Below, piece after piece: positions 38,048 through 45,793 of a DNA stretch of 64,000 bases. Location: positions 62,001 through 126,000 of the forward strand of contig NZ_SPMY01000011.1 in the NCBI RefSeq assembly GCF_012939955.1, in the 5' to 3' direction. The notes beneath the pieces are model-generated. The model searched no databases. It was not told the origin of the DNA and was given only the letters and a program-made list of their open reading frames with translations. Positions within the stretch are counted from its first letter, which is position 1. Each line of letters starts with the position of its first letter. This DNA comes from Candidatus Accumulibacter phosphatis (lineage in GTDB: Bacteria; Pseudomonadota; Gammaproteobacteria; Burkholderiales; Rhodocyclaceae). Made by a program: the position numbers and the translations under genes.

Positions 38048-40135
38048 ATGACTGCCACCACCCCGTCCGACAACCCTCTTCTTGACCTGTCCGGCCTGCC
38101 GCGCTTCGATGCCATCGCGCCGAGCGACGTGCAGCCGGCGATCAGCCAGCTGCTCGATGACTGCCGAGCGCTGATTGTGCGGCTGACGTCGCCAGGCGCC
38201 GCGACGACCTGGAACGACTTTGCCGCCGCCCTGACCGACGGCCTCGAACCGCTGTCGCGCGCCTGGGGAATTGTCGGCCATCTGCACGCGGTCAATGACG
38301 TCCCCGAATGGCGCGCGGCGTATAACCGCATGCTGCCTGAAGTGTCACGCTTCTACGCCGAGTTCGGCCAGAACCTAAAGCTCTTCGCCGCCTACCAGGC
38401 AATCGCCGAGAGTGCTGAATACGCACGCCTTTCGCCGGTGCAGCAGCGCATCATCGACAACGAGATTCGTGATTTCCGACTTGCCGGTGCGCAGCTGCAG
38501 GACGATCAGAAGCCACGCTTCCAGGCGATCTCCGAGGAACTCTCGCAGCTCTCGGCCAAATTCTCGGAAAACCTGCTCGACGCCACCAACGCCTTTGCCG
38601 AGTGGGTAAGCGACGAGGCCGAACTTGCCGGCCTGCCCGAAGACACTCGCCAGGCGGCGCGCGAGGCGGCCGAGAAAGACGCTCAGAGCGGCTGGAAGTT
38701 CACTCTGCACATGCCCTCCTACTTGCCGGTAATGCAATACGCCGACAGTCGCCGCCTGCGCGCACAGATGTACCGTGCCTACACCACCCGCGCCGCCGAA
38801 TTCGGGCCTGCCGAGCTCGACAATACGCCGCTGATCAGCCAGATCCTCCGCCTGCGCCGCGAAGAAGCGCAAATGCTTGGCTACGCCAACTTCGCCGAAG
38901 TCTCGCTGGTACCGAAAATGGCCGTGTCGGTGCCACAGGTCCTCGACTTCCTGCGCGAGATGGCGGTCAAGGCCCGGCCTTTTGCCGAACGGGATATCGC
39001 CGAGCTGCGCGCCTTCGCGCGTCGCGAGCTGCAACTCGAAAGCATGGAAGCCTGGGATATTGGCTACGTTTCCGAAAAGCTCTTGCAGAAGCGCTACGCC
39101 TTCTCGGAGCAGGAAGTAAAGCAGTATTTCACCGAAGAGAAAGTCCTCAGCGGTCTCTTCAAAGTCATCGAAACGCTGTTTGGCGTCTGCCTGAAGCCTG
39201 ACAGCGCAGCGCTCTGGCACCAGGACGTCCGCTTTTTCCGCATCGAAACGCCGGCCGGCGAACTCCTTGGCCAGTTCTACCTCGACCTTTACGCCCGCGA
39301 AACGAAACGTGGCGGCGCCTGGATGGACGAAGCAATCACTCGCCGCCGACGACCGCCGGGATCAGTGGCGAGCGACAACATCCAAAAACCGGTGGCCTAT
39401 CTCAACTGCAACTTCTCGCGGCCGATCGGCAGCAAGAATGGCCAGGCACGGCCGGCCCTGTTCACGCACGACGACGTGATCACCCTTTTCCACGAGACGG
39501 GTCACGGCCTGCACCACTTGCTGACCCGCGTCGATGAACTGGCGGTCGCCGGCATCCACGGCGTCGAGTGGGACGCCGTCGAACTGCCGTCGCAGTTCAT
39601 GGAAAACTACTGCTGGGAGTGGAGCGTCGTGCAGGGGATGAGCAGCCATGTCGACACTGGCCAGCCGCTGCCGCGCGCGCTGTTCGACAAGATGCTGGCC
39701 GCCAAGAACTTTCAGAGCGGTATGCAAACGCTTCGCCAGATCGAGTTTTCGCTGTTCGACCTGCTGCTGCACAGCGACTACGACCCGGCTGACGAGCGCA
39801 GCGTCCTTGACCTGCTCGGCGACGTGCGTCGCGAAGTTGCGGTTCTCGTGCCGCCCGCGTGGCATCGCTTCCCGAACAGTTTCGCGCACATCTTTGCCGG
39901 TGGTTATGGTGCCGGCTACTACAGCTACAAGTGGGCGGAGGTCCTTTCGGCCGACTGCTTCGGCGCTTTCGAAGAGGCCGGCGACCCCTTCGACCAAGAC
40001 ACCGGCCAACGCTTCCTGAACACCATTCTGTCGGTCGGCGGCAGTCGTCCGGCGATCGAAAACTTCCGCGCCTTCCGCGGTCGCGAGCCGCAAGTCGACG
40101 CGCTGCTCAGGCACAGCGGCATGGTTGGCGTGTAA
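38048..40135 (+). CDS. prlC: Oligopeptidase A (M3 metallopeptidase)
   Basis: 695 residues from ATG 38048 (a TTG codon lies immediately before). The zinc motif HETGH (FHETGHGLHHLLTRV, ~482) is present, with the third ligand Glu in the following helix (VELPSQFMENYCWEW). An N-terminal helical half and the C-terminal YSYKWAEVLSADCFGAFEE match PrlC/OpdA. It degrades short peptides and signal-peptide fragments in the cytoplasm. Confidence 0.95.
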   Translation: MTATTPSDNPLLDLSGLPRFDAIAPSDVQPAISQLLDDCRALIVRLTSPGAATTWNDFAAALTDGLEPLSRAWGIVGHLHAVNDVPEWRAAYNRMLPEVSRFYAEFGQNLKLFAAYQAIAESAEYARLSPVQQRIIDNEIRDFRLAGAQLQDDQKPRFQAISEELSQLSAKFSENLLDATNAFAEWVSDEAELAGLPEDTRQAAREAAEKDAQSGWKFTLHMPSYLPVMQYADSRRLRAQMYRAYTTRAAEFGPAELDNTPLISQILRLRREEAQMLGYANFAEVSLVPKMAVSVPQVLDFLREMAVKARPFAERDIAELRAFARRELQLESMEAWDIGYVSEKLLQKRYAFSEQEVKQYFTEEKVLSGLFKVIETLFGVCLKPDSAALWHQDVRFFRIETPAGELLGQFYLDLYARETKRGGAWMDEAITRRRRPPGSVASDNIQKPVAYLNCNFSRPIGSKNGQARPALFTHDDVITLFHETGHGLHHLLTRVDELAVAGIHGVEWDAVELPSQFMENYCWEWSVVQGMSSHVDTGQPLPRALFDKMLAAKNFQSGMQTLRQIEFSLFDLLLHSDYDPADERSVLDLLGDVRREVAVLVPPAWHRFPNSFAHIFAGGYGAGYYSYKWAEVLSADCFGAFEEAGDPFDQDTGQRFLNTILSVGGSRPAIENFRAFRGREPQVDALLRHSGMVGV

Positions 40136-40162
40136 CGGTCATGCCATGTCGATGCTCTCCAC

Positions 40163-40250
40163 ATCATGAAAGCCACGACCGTCCCCCTCTTCCCCGACCC
40201 TTCTCCCGCACGGGGAGAAGGGAGTTTCGTGAGTCGCGTGCGCGACTTTG
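40163..40250. repeat. Dispersed palindromic repeat, copy 2
   Basis: It shares with 22996-23079 the order ATGAAAGYCAYGACCGTCCCC, the CTTCTCCCGC...GGGGAGAAGGGAG palindrome, TTTCGTGAGTCGC and a GTCGCGTGCGCGAC hairpin. It lies between prlC and the downstream exported protein gene. Confidence 0.78.
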
Positions 40251-40270
40251 CCAGCAAAGGAAACTCAGCC

Positions 40271-40789
40271 ATGGACACGACAAGCGCCCTGCGTTTCGCC
40301 TGCATCGCCACGGCATTGCTTGCCGCGACCGCCGTCAGCGCACAAACCACTTACCGCTGGGAGGACCCGCGCAGCGGCATCACGGTGATCTCCGACCGGC
40401 CCCCGCCACCGGGAACGCGCGACGTGACCGTCACTGAAGGACCCAGCATCGCCGCCGAACAGCAGCAAATGCCCTACACCATTCGCCAGGCGAGCGAAAA
40501 ATTTCCGGTGACCCTGTTTACCAGCGCCGACTGTGGCGCCTGCGAGCAAGCACGCGCACTGCTCAATGGCCGTGGCGTTCCCTTCTCGGAAAAGCTGCTC
40601 ACCAGCCAGGAAGAGCTGACAGCGCTTGGCCGCCAATTGGGCGGCGACGCCGTACTGCCCAGCATCAGTGTCGGTCGGCAGCATGCGACCGGCTTTGCGC
40701 CCCCCAAATGGAACGAGCTGCTCGACTTCGCTGGCTATCCGGTCAGCGCGCCCTACGGCTTCAAACCTGCCGCTGCGCCCAGCCAATGA
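40271..40789 (+). CDS. Exported DUF4124/glutaredoxin-like protein
   Basis: 172 residues from ATG 40271. A signal peptide (CIATALLAATAVSA) precedes a DUF4124-like strand (TTYRWEDPRSGITVISDRPP) and a thioredoxin-fold domain with a CxxC motif (TSADCGACEQARALL, ~91-94), then LPSISVGRQHATGF. It is probably a periplasmic thiol-disulphide protein. The stop overlaps the xth start by four bases (ATGA). A dispersed repeat occupies the upstream region. Confidence 0.82.
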   Translation: MDTTSALRFACIATALLAATAVSAQTTYRWEDPRSGITVISDRPPPPGTRDVTVTEGPSIAAEQQQMPYTIRQASEKFPVTLFTSADCGACEQARALLNGRGVPFSEKLLTSQEELTALGRQLGGDAVLPSISVGRQHATGFAPPKWNELLDFAGYPVSAPYGFKPAAAPSQ

Positions 40790-41562
40790 AAATCGCCAGC
40801 TGGAACGTCAATTCACTCAAGGTCCGCCTGCCGCAGCTGCTCGACTGGTTGGCGGCGCGGCAACCCGATGTCGTCTGCCTGCAGGAAACCAAGCTCGACG
40901 ACCCTTTTTTCCCGGCGCAGGAGCTCGCGGCCGCCGGTTATCACGTCGCCTTCTCCGGACAAAAAACCTACAACGGCGTTGCTCTGCTGAGCCGCGACGC
41001 GCCGACAGATATCGTTTGTGGCAACCCCCTTTACGCGGATCCCCAGAAGCGCCTGCTGGCGGCAAGCGTGAACGGGATTCGTGTCGTCTGCGCCTACGTG
41101 CCGAATGGCCAGGCGGTGGGCAGCGACAAGTACGCCTACAAGCTCGCCTGGCTGGAGGCGCTGGTCAACTGGATAGGCGCTCAACTGGCCGACAACCCAC
41201 GTCTGGTCCTGGCCGGTGACTTCAACATCGCCCCCGACGACCGCGACGTGCACGACCCGGCGGCCTGGGCCGGACAGATCCTGTGCTCCGAACCCGAGCG
41301 AGCCGCTTTCCAGCGCCTCCTCGGCCTTGGCCTGGAGGACAGTTTTCGCCTTTTCGAGCAGCCGGAGAAGAGTTTTTCGTGGTGGGACTACCGAATGCTC
41401 GGCTTTCAGAAGAACCGCGGCCTGCGCATTGACCACGTCCTCCTCTCGAACGCACTCGCCGAGCGCTGCACGCTGGCCGGCATCAGCCGCGAAGTACGCA
41501 AGCTCGAGCGGCCATCGGACCACGCACCGGTGACTGCGGAACTGGCTGACTGGGCCGACTGA
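40786..41562 (+). CDS. xth: Exodeoxyribonuclease III family AP endonuclease
   Basis: 258 residues. Motifs: ASWNVNSLKVRLPQLLDWL, CLQETKLDD (catalytic Glu ~35), AGDFNIAPDDRDVHDP (Asn/Asp pair) and the C-terminal PSDHAPV catalytic Asp-His. It cleaves at abasic sites and removes 3' blocking groups in base-excision repair. The start ATG overlaps the upstream stop (ATGA) and the stop overlaps the next start by one base (TGATG), so three genes are coupled. Confidence 0.95.
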   Translation: MKIASWNVNSLKVRLPQLLDWLAARQPDVVCLQETKLDDPFFPAQELAAAGYHVAFSGQKTYNGVALLSRDAPTDIVCGNPLYADPQKRLLAASVNGIRVVCAYVPNGQAVGSDKYAYKLAWLEALVNWIGAQLADNPRLVLAGDFNIAPDDRDVHDPAAWAGQILCSEPERAAFQRLLGLGLEDSFRLFEQPEKSFSWWDYRMLGFQKNRGLRIDHVLLSNALAERCTLAGISREVRKLERPSDHAPVTAELADWAD

Positions 41563-42242
41563 TGCCTGGCACGCCAGCGGGCAGCCTGCCGCCATCCCTG
41601 CTCGCGCTCTATCCAAGCCTGCGTTCGCTAGCGGCCGAACAACTGGCGGCCCTCGGCCAGCAAATGACTCAGCGCGACCTGCCCGCCGGCACGCAACTGT
41701 TCAGCGAGCGGCAGGACTGTATGGGTTTCCCGCTGCTTCTCGCGGGCACGATCAAGGTCGTGAAAAGTACCGCCGGCGGTCGCGAAATGCTGCTCTACCG
41801 CGTCGAACCGGGCGGCTCGTGCATCATCAGCTCGAGTTGCCTGCTCGGTCACACGCCGTATTCGGCGCGTGGCATTGCTGAAACCCCCCTGTCGCTACTC
41901 CTCTTGCCGATCGCGACTTTCGAAAAACTACTCGCCGAACATGCGAGCTTCCGCAGCTTCGTCTTCCACCTGTTTGCCGAACGCATCGCCGAACTGATGC
42001 AACTGGTCGAAGAAGTCGCTTTCCACCGCCTCGATCAACGCCTGGCAAAACTGCTCCTCGCCAAGGGTGACACTATCCATGCCACCCACCAGGCACTGGC
42101 GGAGGAACTCGGCAGCGTCCGCGAGATGATCAGCCGTTTGCTCAAGGGCTTCGCCCTACAGGGACTGGTCAGGCTGGGTCGTGAACAGATTACGGTGATC
42201 GACCCGAGCGGGCTGCAGCAACTGGCCGACGGCTCTCGCTGA
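41562..42242 (+). CDS. Crp/Fnr-family transcriptional regulator
   Basis: 226 residues: a cyclic-nucleotide-like beta-roll (~20-130), dimer helix (FVFHLFAERIAELMQLVEEV) and a C-terminal winged helix with recognition segment SVREMISRLLKGF. That segment keeps the Arg-Glu-xxx-Arg set that CRP uses for TGTGA half sites, plus Ser-Arg as in FNR. Cys residues at GGSCIISSSCLLG could bind an iron-sulphur, heme or thiol signal, but the FNR N-terminal cysteine cluster is absent. A CRP-type palindrome lies 89 bases downstream, before a DUF2892 gene. Confidence 0.88.
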   Translation: MPGTPAGSLPPSLLALYPSLRSLAAEQLAALGQQMTQRDLPAGTQLFSERQDCMGFPLLLAGTIKVVKSTAGGREMLLYRVEPGGSCIISSSCLLGHTPYSARGIAETPLSLLLLPIATFEKLLAEHASFRSFVFHLFAERIAELMQLVEEVAFHRLDQRLAKLLLAKGDTIHATHQALAEELGSVREMISRLLKGFALQGLVRLGREQITVIDPSGLQQLADGSR

Positions 42243-42330
42243 CAGCGTCTGGCCGCGTGCGTGCTTGCCAGGCCGCACGCTCTTTGCCGCGCGGCCCCTG
42301 GACTCCCTATCCTTTGTCTCCGCTTGCCTC

Positions 42331-42346
42331 TGTGACTGCAGTTACA
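42331..42346. promoter_or_regulatory. CRP-type operator upstream of the DUF2892 gene
   Basis: TGTGACTGCAGTTACA matches the CRP consensus TGTGA-N6-TCACA with one mismatch and is centred about 70 bases before the DUF2892 start. The Crp/Fnr-type gene just upstream is the obvious candidate binder. Confidence 0.6.
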
Positions 42347-42408
42347 TACAGCTAGGCCGCCGCGACGTACGCTGTCGCCTTCACTCAACACGGTTAACGG
42401 AGCCAATC

Positions 42409-42606
42409 ATGAAAACAAACGTCGGTGGAATCGACAAAATCCTGCGTATCGTCGTCGGTATCGCGCTCGTCTCGATGGCTGCTCTGGGCGTCGTCGGCGC
42501 CTGGGGCTGGATCGGTGTGGTACCGCTGCTGACCGGTCTGTTCGGCGTCTGTCCAGCCTACTCGCTGCTCGGAGCCAATACCTGTGCGGTCAAGAAAAGC
42601 GGCTGA
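42409..42606 (+). CDS. DUF2892 small membrane protein
   Basis: 65 residues from ATG 42409 with an ACGGAG site. It starts MKTNVGGIDKILRIVVGIAL and has two hydrophobic segments separated by GAWGWIG, ending with a FGVCPAYSLLG-NTC motif, as in the membrane part of YgaP-like rhodanese proteins. Members often sit beside sulphur-transfer or redox regulators. A CRP-type site is in front and a terminator follows, so it forms a single-gene transcript probably under the neighbouring regulator. Confidence 0.87.
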   Translation: MKTNVGGIDKILRIVVGIALVSMAALGVVGAWGWIGVVPLLTGLFGVCPAYSLLGANTCAVKKSG

Positions 42607-42626
42607 ACGGCGAGCAAACCGAGCGC

Positions 42627-42656
42627 ACGGCGTAGCCAGTCTCGGTACGCCGTTTT
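42627..42656 (+). terminator. Terminator between DUF2892 gene and rsmA
   Basis: An 8-bp stem ACGGCGTA / TACGCCGT with an 11-base loop, followed by TTTT. It lies between convergent genes and could serve both directions. Confidence 0.75.
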
Positions 42657-43435
42657 CATGTCAAGGTGTTGGCCAGGCGAACATAGTCGGCAACCGACAG
42701 TTCCTCTGCCCGGCAGGTCGGCGAAACGCCAAGCGCCGCCAGCTGATCCTCGTCAAGGATGCCCCTGAGGCTGTTGCGCAGCATTTTGCGGCGCTGCCTG
42801 AAAGCAGCGGCGACCAGCGCAGCGAAGTGCGCTTCGTTCACCACCGACAAGGCTTCCGGGGGACGCGGAATCAGGCGCACCAGCGCCGAGTGCACCTTGG
42901 GCGCCGGATCGAAAGCCTCTGGCGGCACGTCGAGCAGGCGCTCGACGACGAAACGGTATTGCAGCATCACCGTCAGCCGGCCGACGTCGCCACTTCCCGG
43001 CTCGGCGACCATGCGCTCGACGACTTCCCTTTGCAGCATGAAATGCATGTCGCGCACGCAAGTACCATAGCCAGCAAGATGAAAGAGCAGCGGCGTCGAG
43101 ATGTTGTACGGCAGATTGCCGACAATGCGCAGCTGGCCACCAGCGGCGCTGGCCAAGCGGCCAAAATCGAAAACCAGCGCATCGCCCGCGTGCACCGTCA
43201 GTTGCTCGGTCGGATAGCTTTTCGCAAGCCGGGCAACAATGTCGCGATCGATCTCGACGACGTGCAGGTGATCAAGCCGTCGCGACAGGGGCGCGGTCAG
43301 GGCGGCCAGCCCCGGGCCAATCTCGACCACCGTCTCGTCACGCTGCACCGCCAGCTGGTCGATGATCGCCGCGATGACCTGTTGATCGACCAGGAAATTC
43401 TGGCCAAAGCGCTTGCGCGCGACATGCGTCCTCAT
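42656..43435 (-). CDS. rsmA: 16S rRNA dimethyladenosine transferase (KsgA)
   Basis: 259 residues. N-terminal RKRFGQNFLVD, SAM motif VEIGPGLAALT (~38-48), the NLPYNISTPLLFHL catalytic motif (~109) and the C-terminal FRQRRKMLRNSL are all present. It dimethylates the two adjacent adenines in helix 45 of 16S rRNA. The start overlaps pdxA by four bases (ATGA), last in the lptD-surA-pdxA-rsmA operon. Confidence 0.96.
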   Translation of the reverse strand: MRTHVARKRFGQNFLVDQQVIAAIIDQLAVQRDETVVEIGPGLAALTAPLSRRLDHLHVVEIDRDIVARLAKSYPTEQLTVHAGDALVFDFGRLASAAGGQLRIVGNLPYNISTPLLFHLAGYGTCVRDMHFMLQREVVERMVAEPGSGDVGRLTVMLQYRFVVERLLDVPPEAFDPAPKVHSALVRLIPRPPEALSVVNEAHFAALVAAAFRQRRKMLRNSLRGILDEDQLAALGVSPTCRAEELSVADYVRLANTLT

Positions 43436-44481
43436 GCGCTCACTTGCTTGCTGCCGCCGGGTCGAGCGAGCGGAGCCACCGGAGCCGCCCTAGCCACCAT
43501 CTCGATGGCCTGCTCGATGGCCACCAGCAAGCTGCCGGGATCGGCTCGTCCGCTGCCCGCCAGTTCCAGCGCTGTGCCATGGTCAACCGAGGTGCGAATG
43601 ATCGGCAGGCCCAGCGTGACGTTGATGCCCTGGCCAAAACTCGCGTACTTGAGCGCCGTGAGACCCTGATCATGGTACATGGCGAGAACGCAGTCGCCGC
43701 GTTCGAGGAGCGGCGGAGAGAACATCGTATCGGCTGGCAACGGCCCGAGCAGGGCCATGCCTTCGGCACGCAGGCGCTCGAGGACCGGCGTGATCACTTC
43801 GATCTCTTCACGGCCCAGGTAGCCTCCCTCGCCAGCATGTGGATTGAGACCGGCAACCAGAATGCGTGGGCGGGCAATCCCGTACTTCGCCGCCATCTCG
43901 CGATGCAGAATGCGCAGGGTTTCCTCGACAGCGCCTTGGGTAACCGCCGCCGGCACGTCCCGCAGCGGCAGATGCGTGGTCACCAGGGCCACCCGCAAAC
44001 CGCCACCAGCGAGCATCATCACCACACGTGGCGTTGCCGTCTTTTCCGCCAGATACTCGGTGTGCCCGCTGAAGGGAATCCCGGCATCATTGATGATGCC
44101 CTTGTGCACCGGCGCGGTGACCATGGCCGCAAACTCACCGCTCTGGCAGCCGTCCAGGGCCCGGTCCAGCAGCGCCAGCACGTAAGGGGAATTGGCCGCA
44201 TCAAGTTGACCGGGCCTGACCGCGGCAGCTAGCGGCAGATGCAGAACGTCCAGGGTGCCGACCTGTGGCGACCGGGCCGCTTGCCACTCACGCAGTGTGC
44301 AGGGAAAGTGCAATGCCGCCGCCCGCTCGGCGAGCAGCGAGCGATCCGCCAGAACAACGATTCGCGCCGCAAAGCGAGCGTCCAGCGAGCAATCGGCGAG
44401 GCGTAGACAGATCTCGGGACCGATGCCGGCCGGTTCGCCACTGGTGACGGCAATCACCGGCGGGCACGACATGGCGCTCAT
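43432..44481 (-). CDS. pdxA: 4-hydroxythreonine-4-phosphate dehydrogenase
   Basis: 349 residues. It begins with PVIAVTSGEPAGIGPEICL; metal-binding His residues occur in TAPVHKG, FSGHTEYLA and AMYHDQGLTALKYASFG. It oxidises 4-phosphohydroxythreonine in vitamin B6 synthesis. A second ATG four codons in is a possible start. It overlaps surA upstream and rsmA downstream by four bases each. Confidence 0.95.
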   Translation of the reverse strand: MSAMSCPPVIAVTSGEPAGIGPEICLRLADCSLDARFAARIVVLADRSLLAERAAALHFPCTLREWQAARSPQVGTLDVLHLPLAAAVRPGQLDAANSPYVLALLDRALDGCQSGEFAAMVTAPVHKGIINDAGIPFSGHTEYLAEKTATPRVVMMLAGGGLRVALVTTHLPLRDVPAAVTQGAVEETLRILHREMAAKYGIARPRILVAGLNPHAGEGGYLGREEIEVITPVLERLRAEGMALLGPLPADTMFSPPLLERGDCVLAMYHDQGLTALKYASFGQGINVTLGLPIIRTSVDHGTALELAGSGRADPGSLLVAIEQAIEMVARAAPVAPLARPGGSKQVSA

Positions 44482-45785
44482 CTTTCCTCCAGGCGAAGCT
44501 CCACGTAGGCGCGGTCTCGCATCTGGCGCAGCCAGTCCTGATAGGCCTCATCCCGCTTGCGCTCGCGTAGCACCTGCCGTGCCGCAGTGCGCTGACGATC
44601 ACTCGACACATCCTGGACGCGACGTTCGGTGACCTCGATCAAATGGAAACCAAAAGGCGATTTCACCGGCTCACTGAGCTGGCCAGGAGCCAGTTGATTC
44701 ATCGCCCCCTCGAACTCCGGTACCGTATCACCGGCGTAGATCCAGCCAAGATCCCCACCTTTCGACGCCGAGCCGTCCTGCGAGAAAAGCCTGGCCAGAT
44801 CGGCAAAGTTCTCGCCGTGCTTGATGCGCTGGTGCAGGGTTTCCACGGTATGTCTGGCCTCCGGTTCCGAGACCACTTCGTTGACCTTGATCAGAATGTG
44901 CCGGGCGCGCGTCTGCTGAACGGCCGGCAAGGCACCACCGCCCCGCTTGCCGAGCAACTTGACCAGATGAAAGCCGTTCGAGCTGCGCATGACCGGCGAC
45001 ACCTCGCCCACCTGGAGCTTCGCGGCCACTTCGGCAAACATCGTCGGCAGGCGATTGAGTGAACGCCAGCCAAGATCGCCGCCACGCAGACCATCCGGCG
45101 CATCCGAATAAGCAGCAGCCAGTTGGGCGAAGTTCTCGCCTTGGCGCAGCCGCTCAACGATCTGATCGCTCTTTGCGCGTAGCTGTTGAATCTGCTCCGG
45201 GCTTGCCGACTCGGGGGCACGCAGCAGGATGTGCGCCATCTGGTACTCTTCACCACCGGCCTGCCCCGCCTCGCCCGCCAGATAATTGTCGATCTCACCT
45301 TCGGAAATGAAAATCCGGCTGTCAACCTCGCGCTCACGCAAGCGCGCGATAGTCATTTCGGCGCGAATCTCCTCGCGAAAGCTGGCAAACGCAATACCGT
45401 CTTTTTCCAGCGCCACCCGGAACTGCGCGAGCGTCAGTTTGTTATTGCTGGCAATACGTTGCAGCGCCTGGTCAAGCTGTGCATCGTCGACGCGCAAGCC
45501 CACCTCGCGGGCAAACTGCAACTGTACCTTGTCGATGACCAGGCGTTCGAGCATCTGCTTTTCGAGCACCTCCCGCGGCGGCAGGGCGGTCCCCTGTCGC
45601 TGCAGTTGCCCCAACGCGGAATCGAGACGCGAACGCAACTCGTGATGCGTTATCACCTCGTCATTGACGACGGCAACGATACGGTCGGCAGCCAGCGGCT
45701 GGCTGCTTGGCTTTGCAGCGCCTTGTGCCGCCGCCACCCCGACGAGAACAAGGGAGAGCAGCAACGCGCGAAATATAAGCATCAT
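44478..45785 (-). CDS. surA: Periplasmic chaperone and peptidyl-prolyl isomerase SurA
   Basis: 435 residues from ATG 45785, preferred over GTG 45791 because AAGG lies six bases before it. Signal peptide (ALLLSLVLVGVAAAQ), SurA N-domain (IVAVVNDEVITHHELRSRL), then two parvulin domains with MAHILLRAP and ARHILIKVN, each with the QLAAAYSDAPDGLRGGDLGW-type block. It escorts outer-membrane proteins such as LptD to the BAM complex. It sits two bases after lptD, whose product is a known SurA client. Confidence 0.95.
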   Translation of the reverse strand: MMLIFRALLLSLVLVGVAAAQGAAKPSSQPLAADRIVAVVNDEVITHHELRSRLDSALGQLQRQGTALPPREVLEKQMLERLVIDKVQLQFAREVGLRVDDAQLDQALQRIASNNKLTLAQFRVALEKDGIAFASFREEIRAEMTIARLREREVDSRIFISEGEIDNYLAGEAGQAGGEEYQMAHILLRAPESASPEQIQQLRAKSDQIVERLRQGENFAQLAAAYSDAPDGLRGGDLGWRSLNRLPTMFAEVAAKLQVGEVSPVMRSSNGFHLVKLLGKRGGGALPAVQQTRARHILIKVNEVVSEPEARHTVETLHQRIKHGENFADLARLFSQDGSASKGGDLGWIYAGDTVPEFEGAMNQLAPGQLSEPVKSPFGFHLIEVTERRVQDVSSDRQRTAARQVLRERKRDEAYQDWLRQMRDRAYVELRLEER

Positions 45786-45793
45786 GGTCACCC

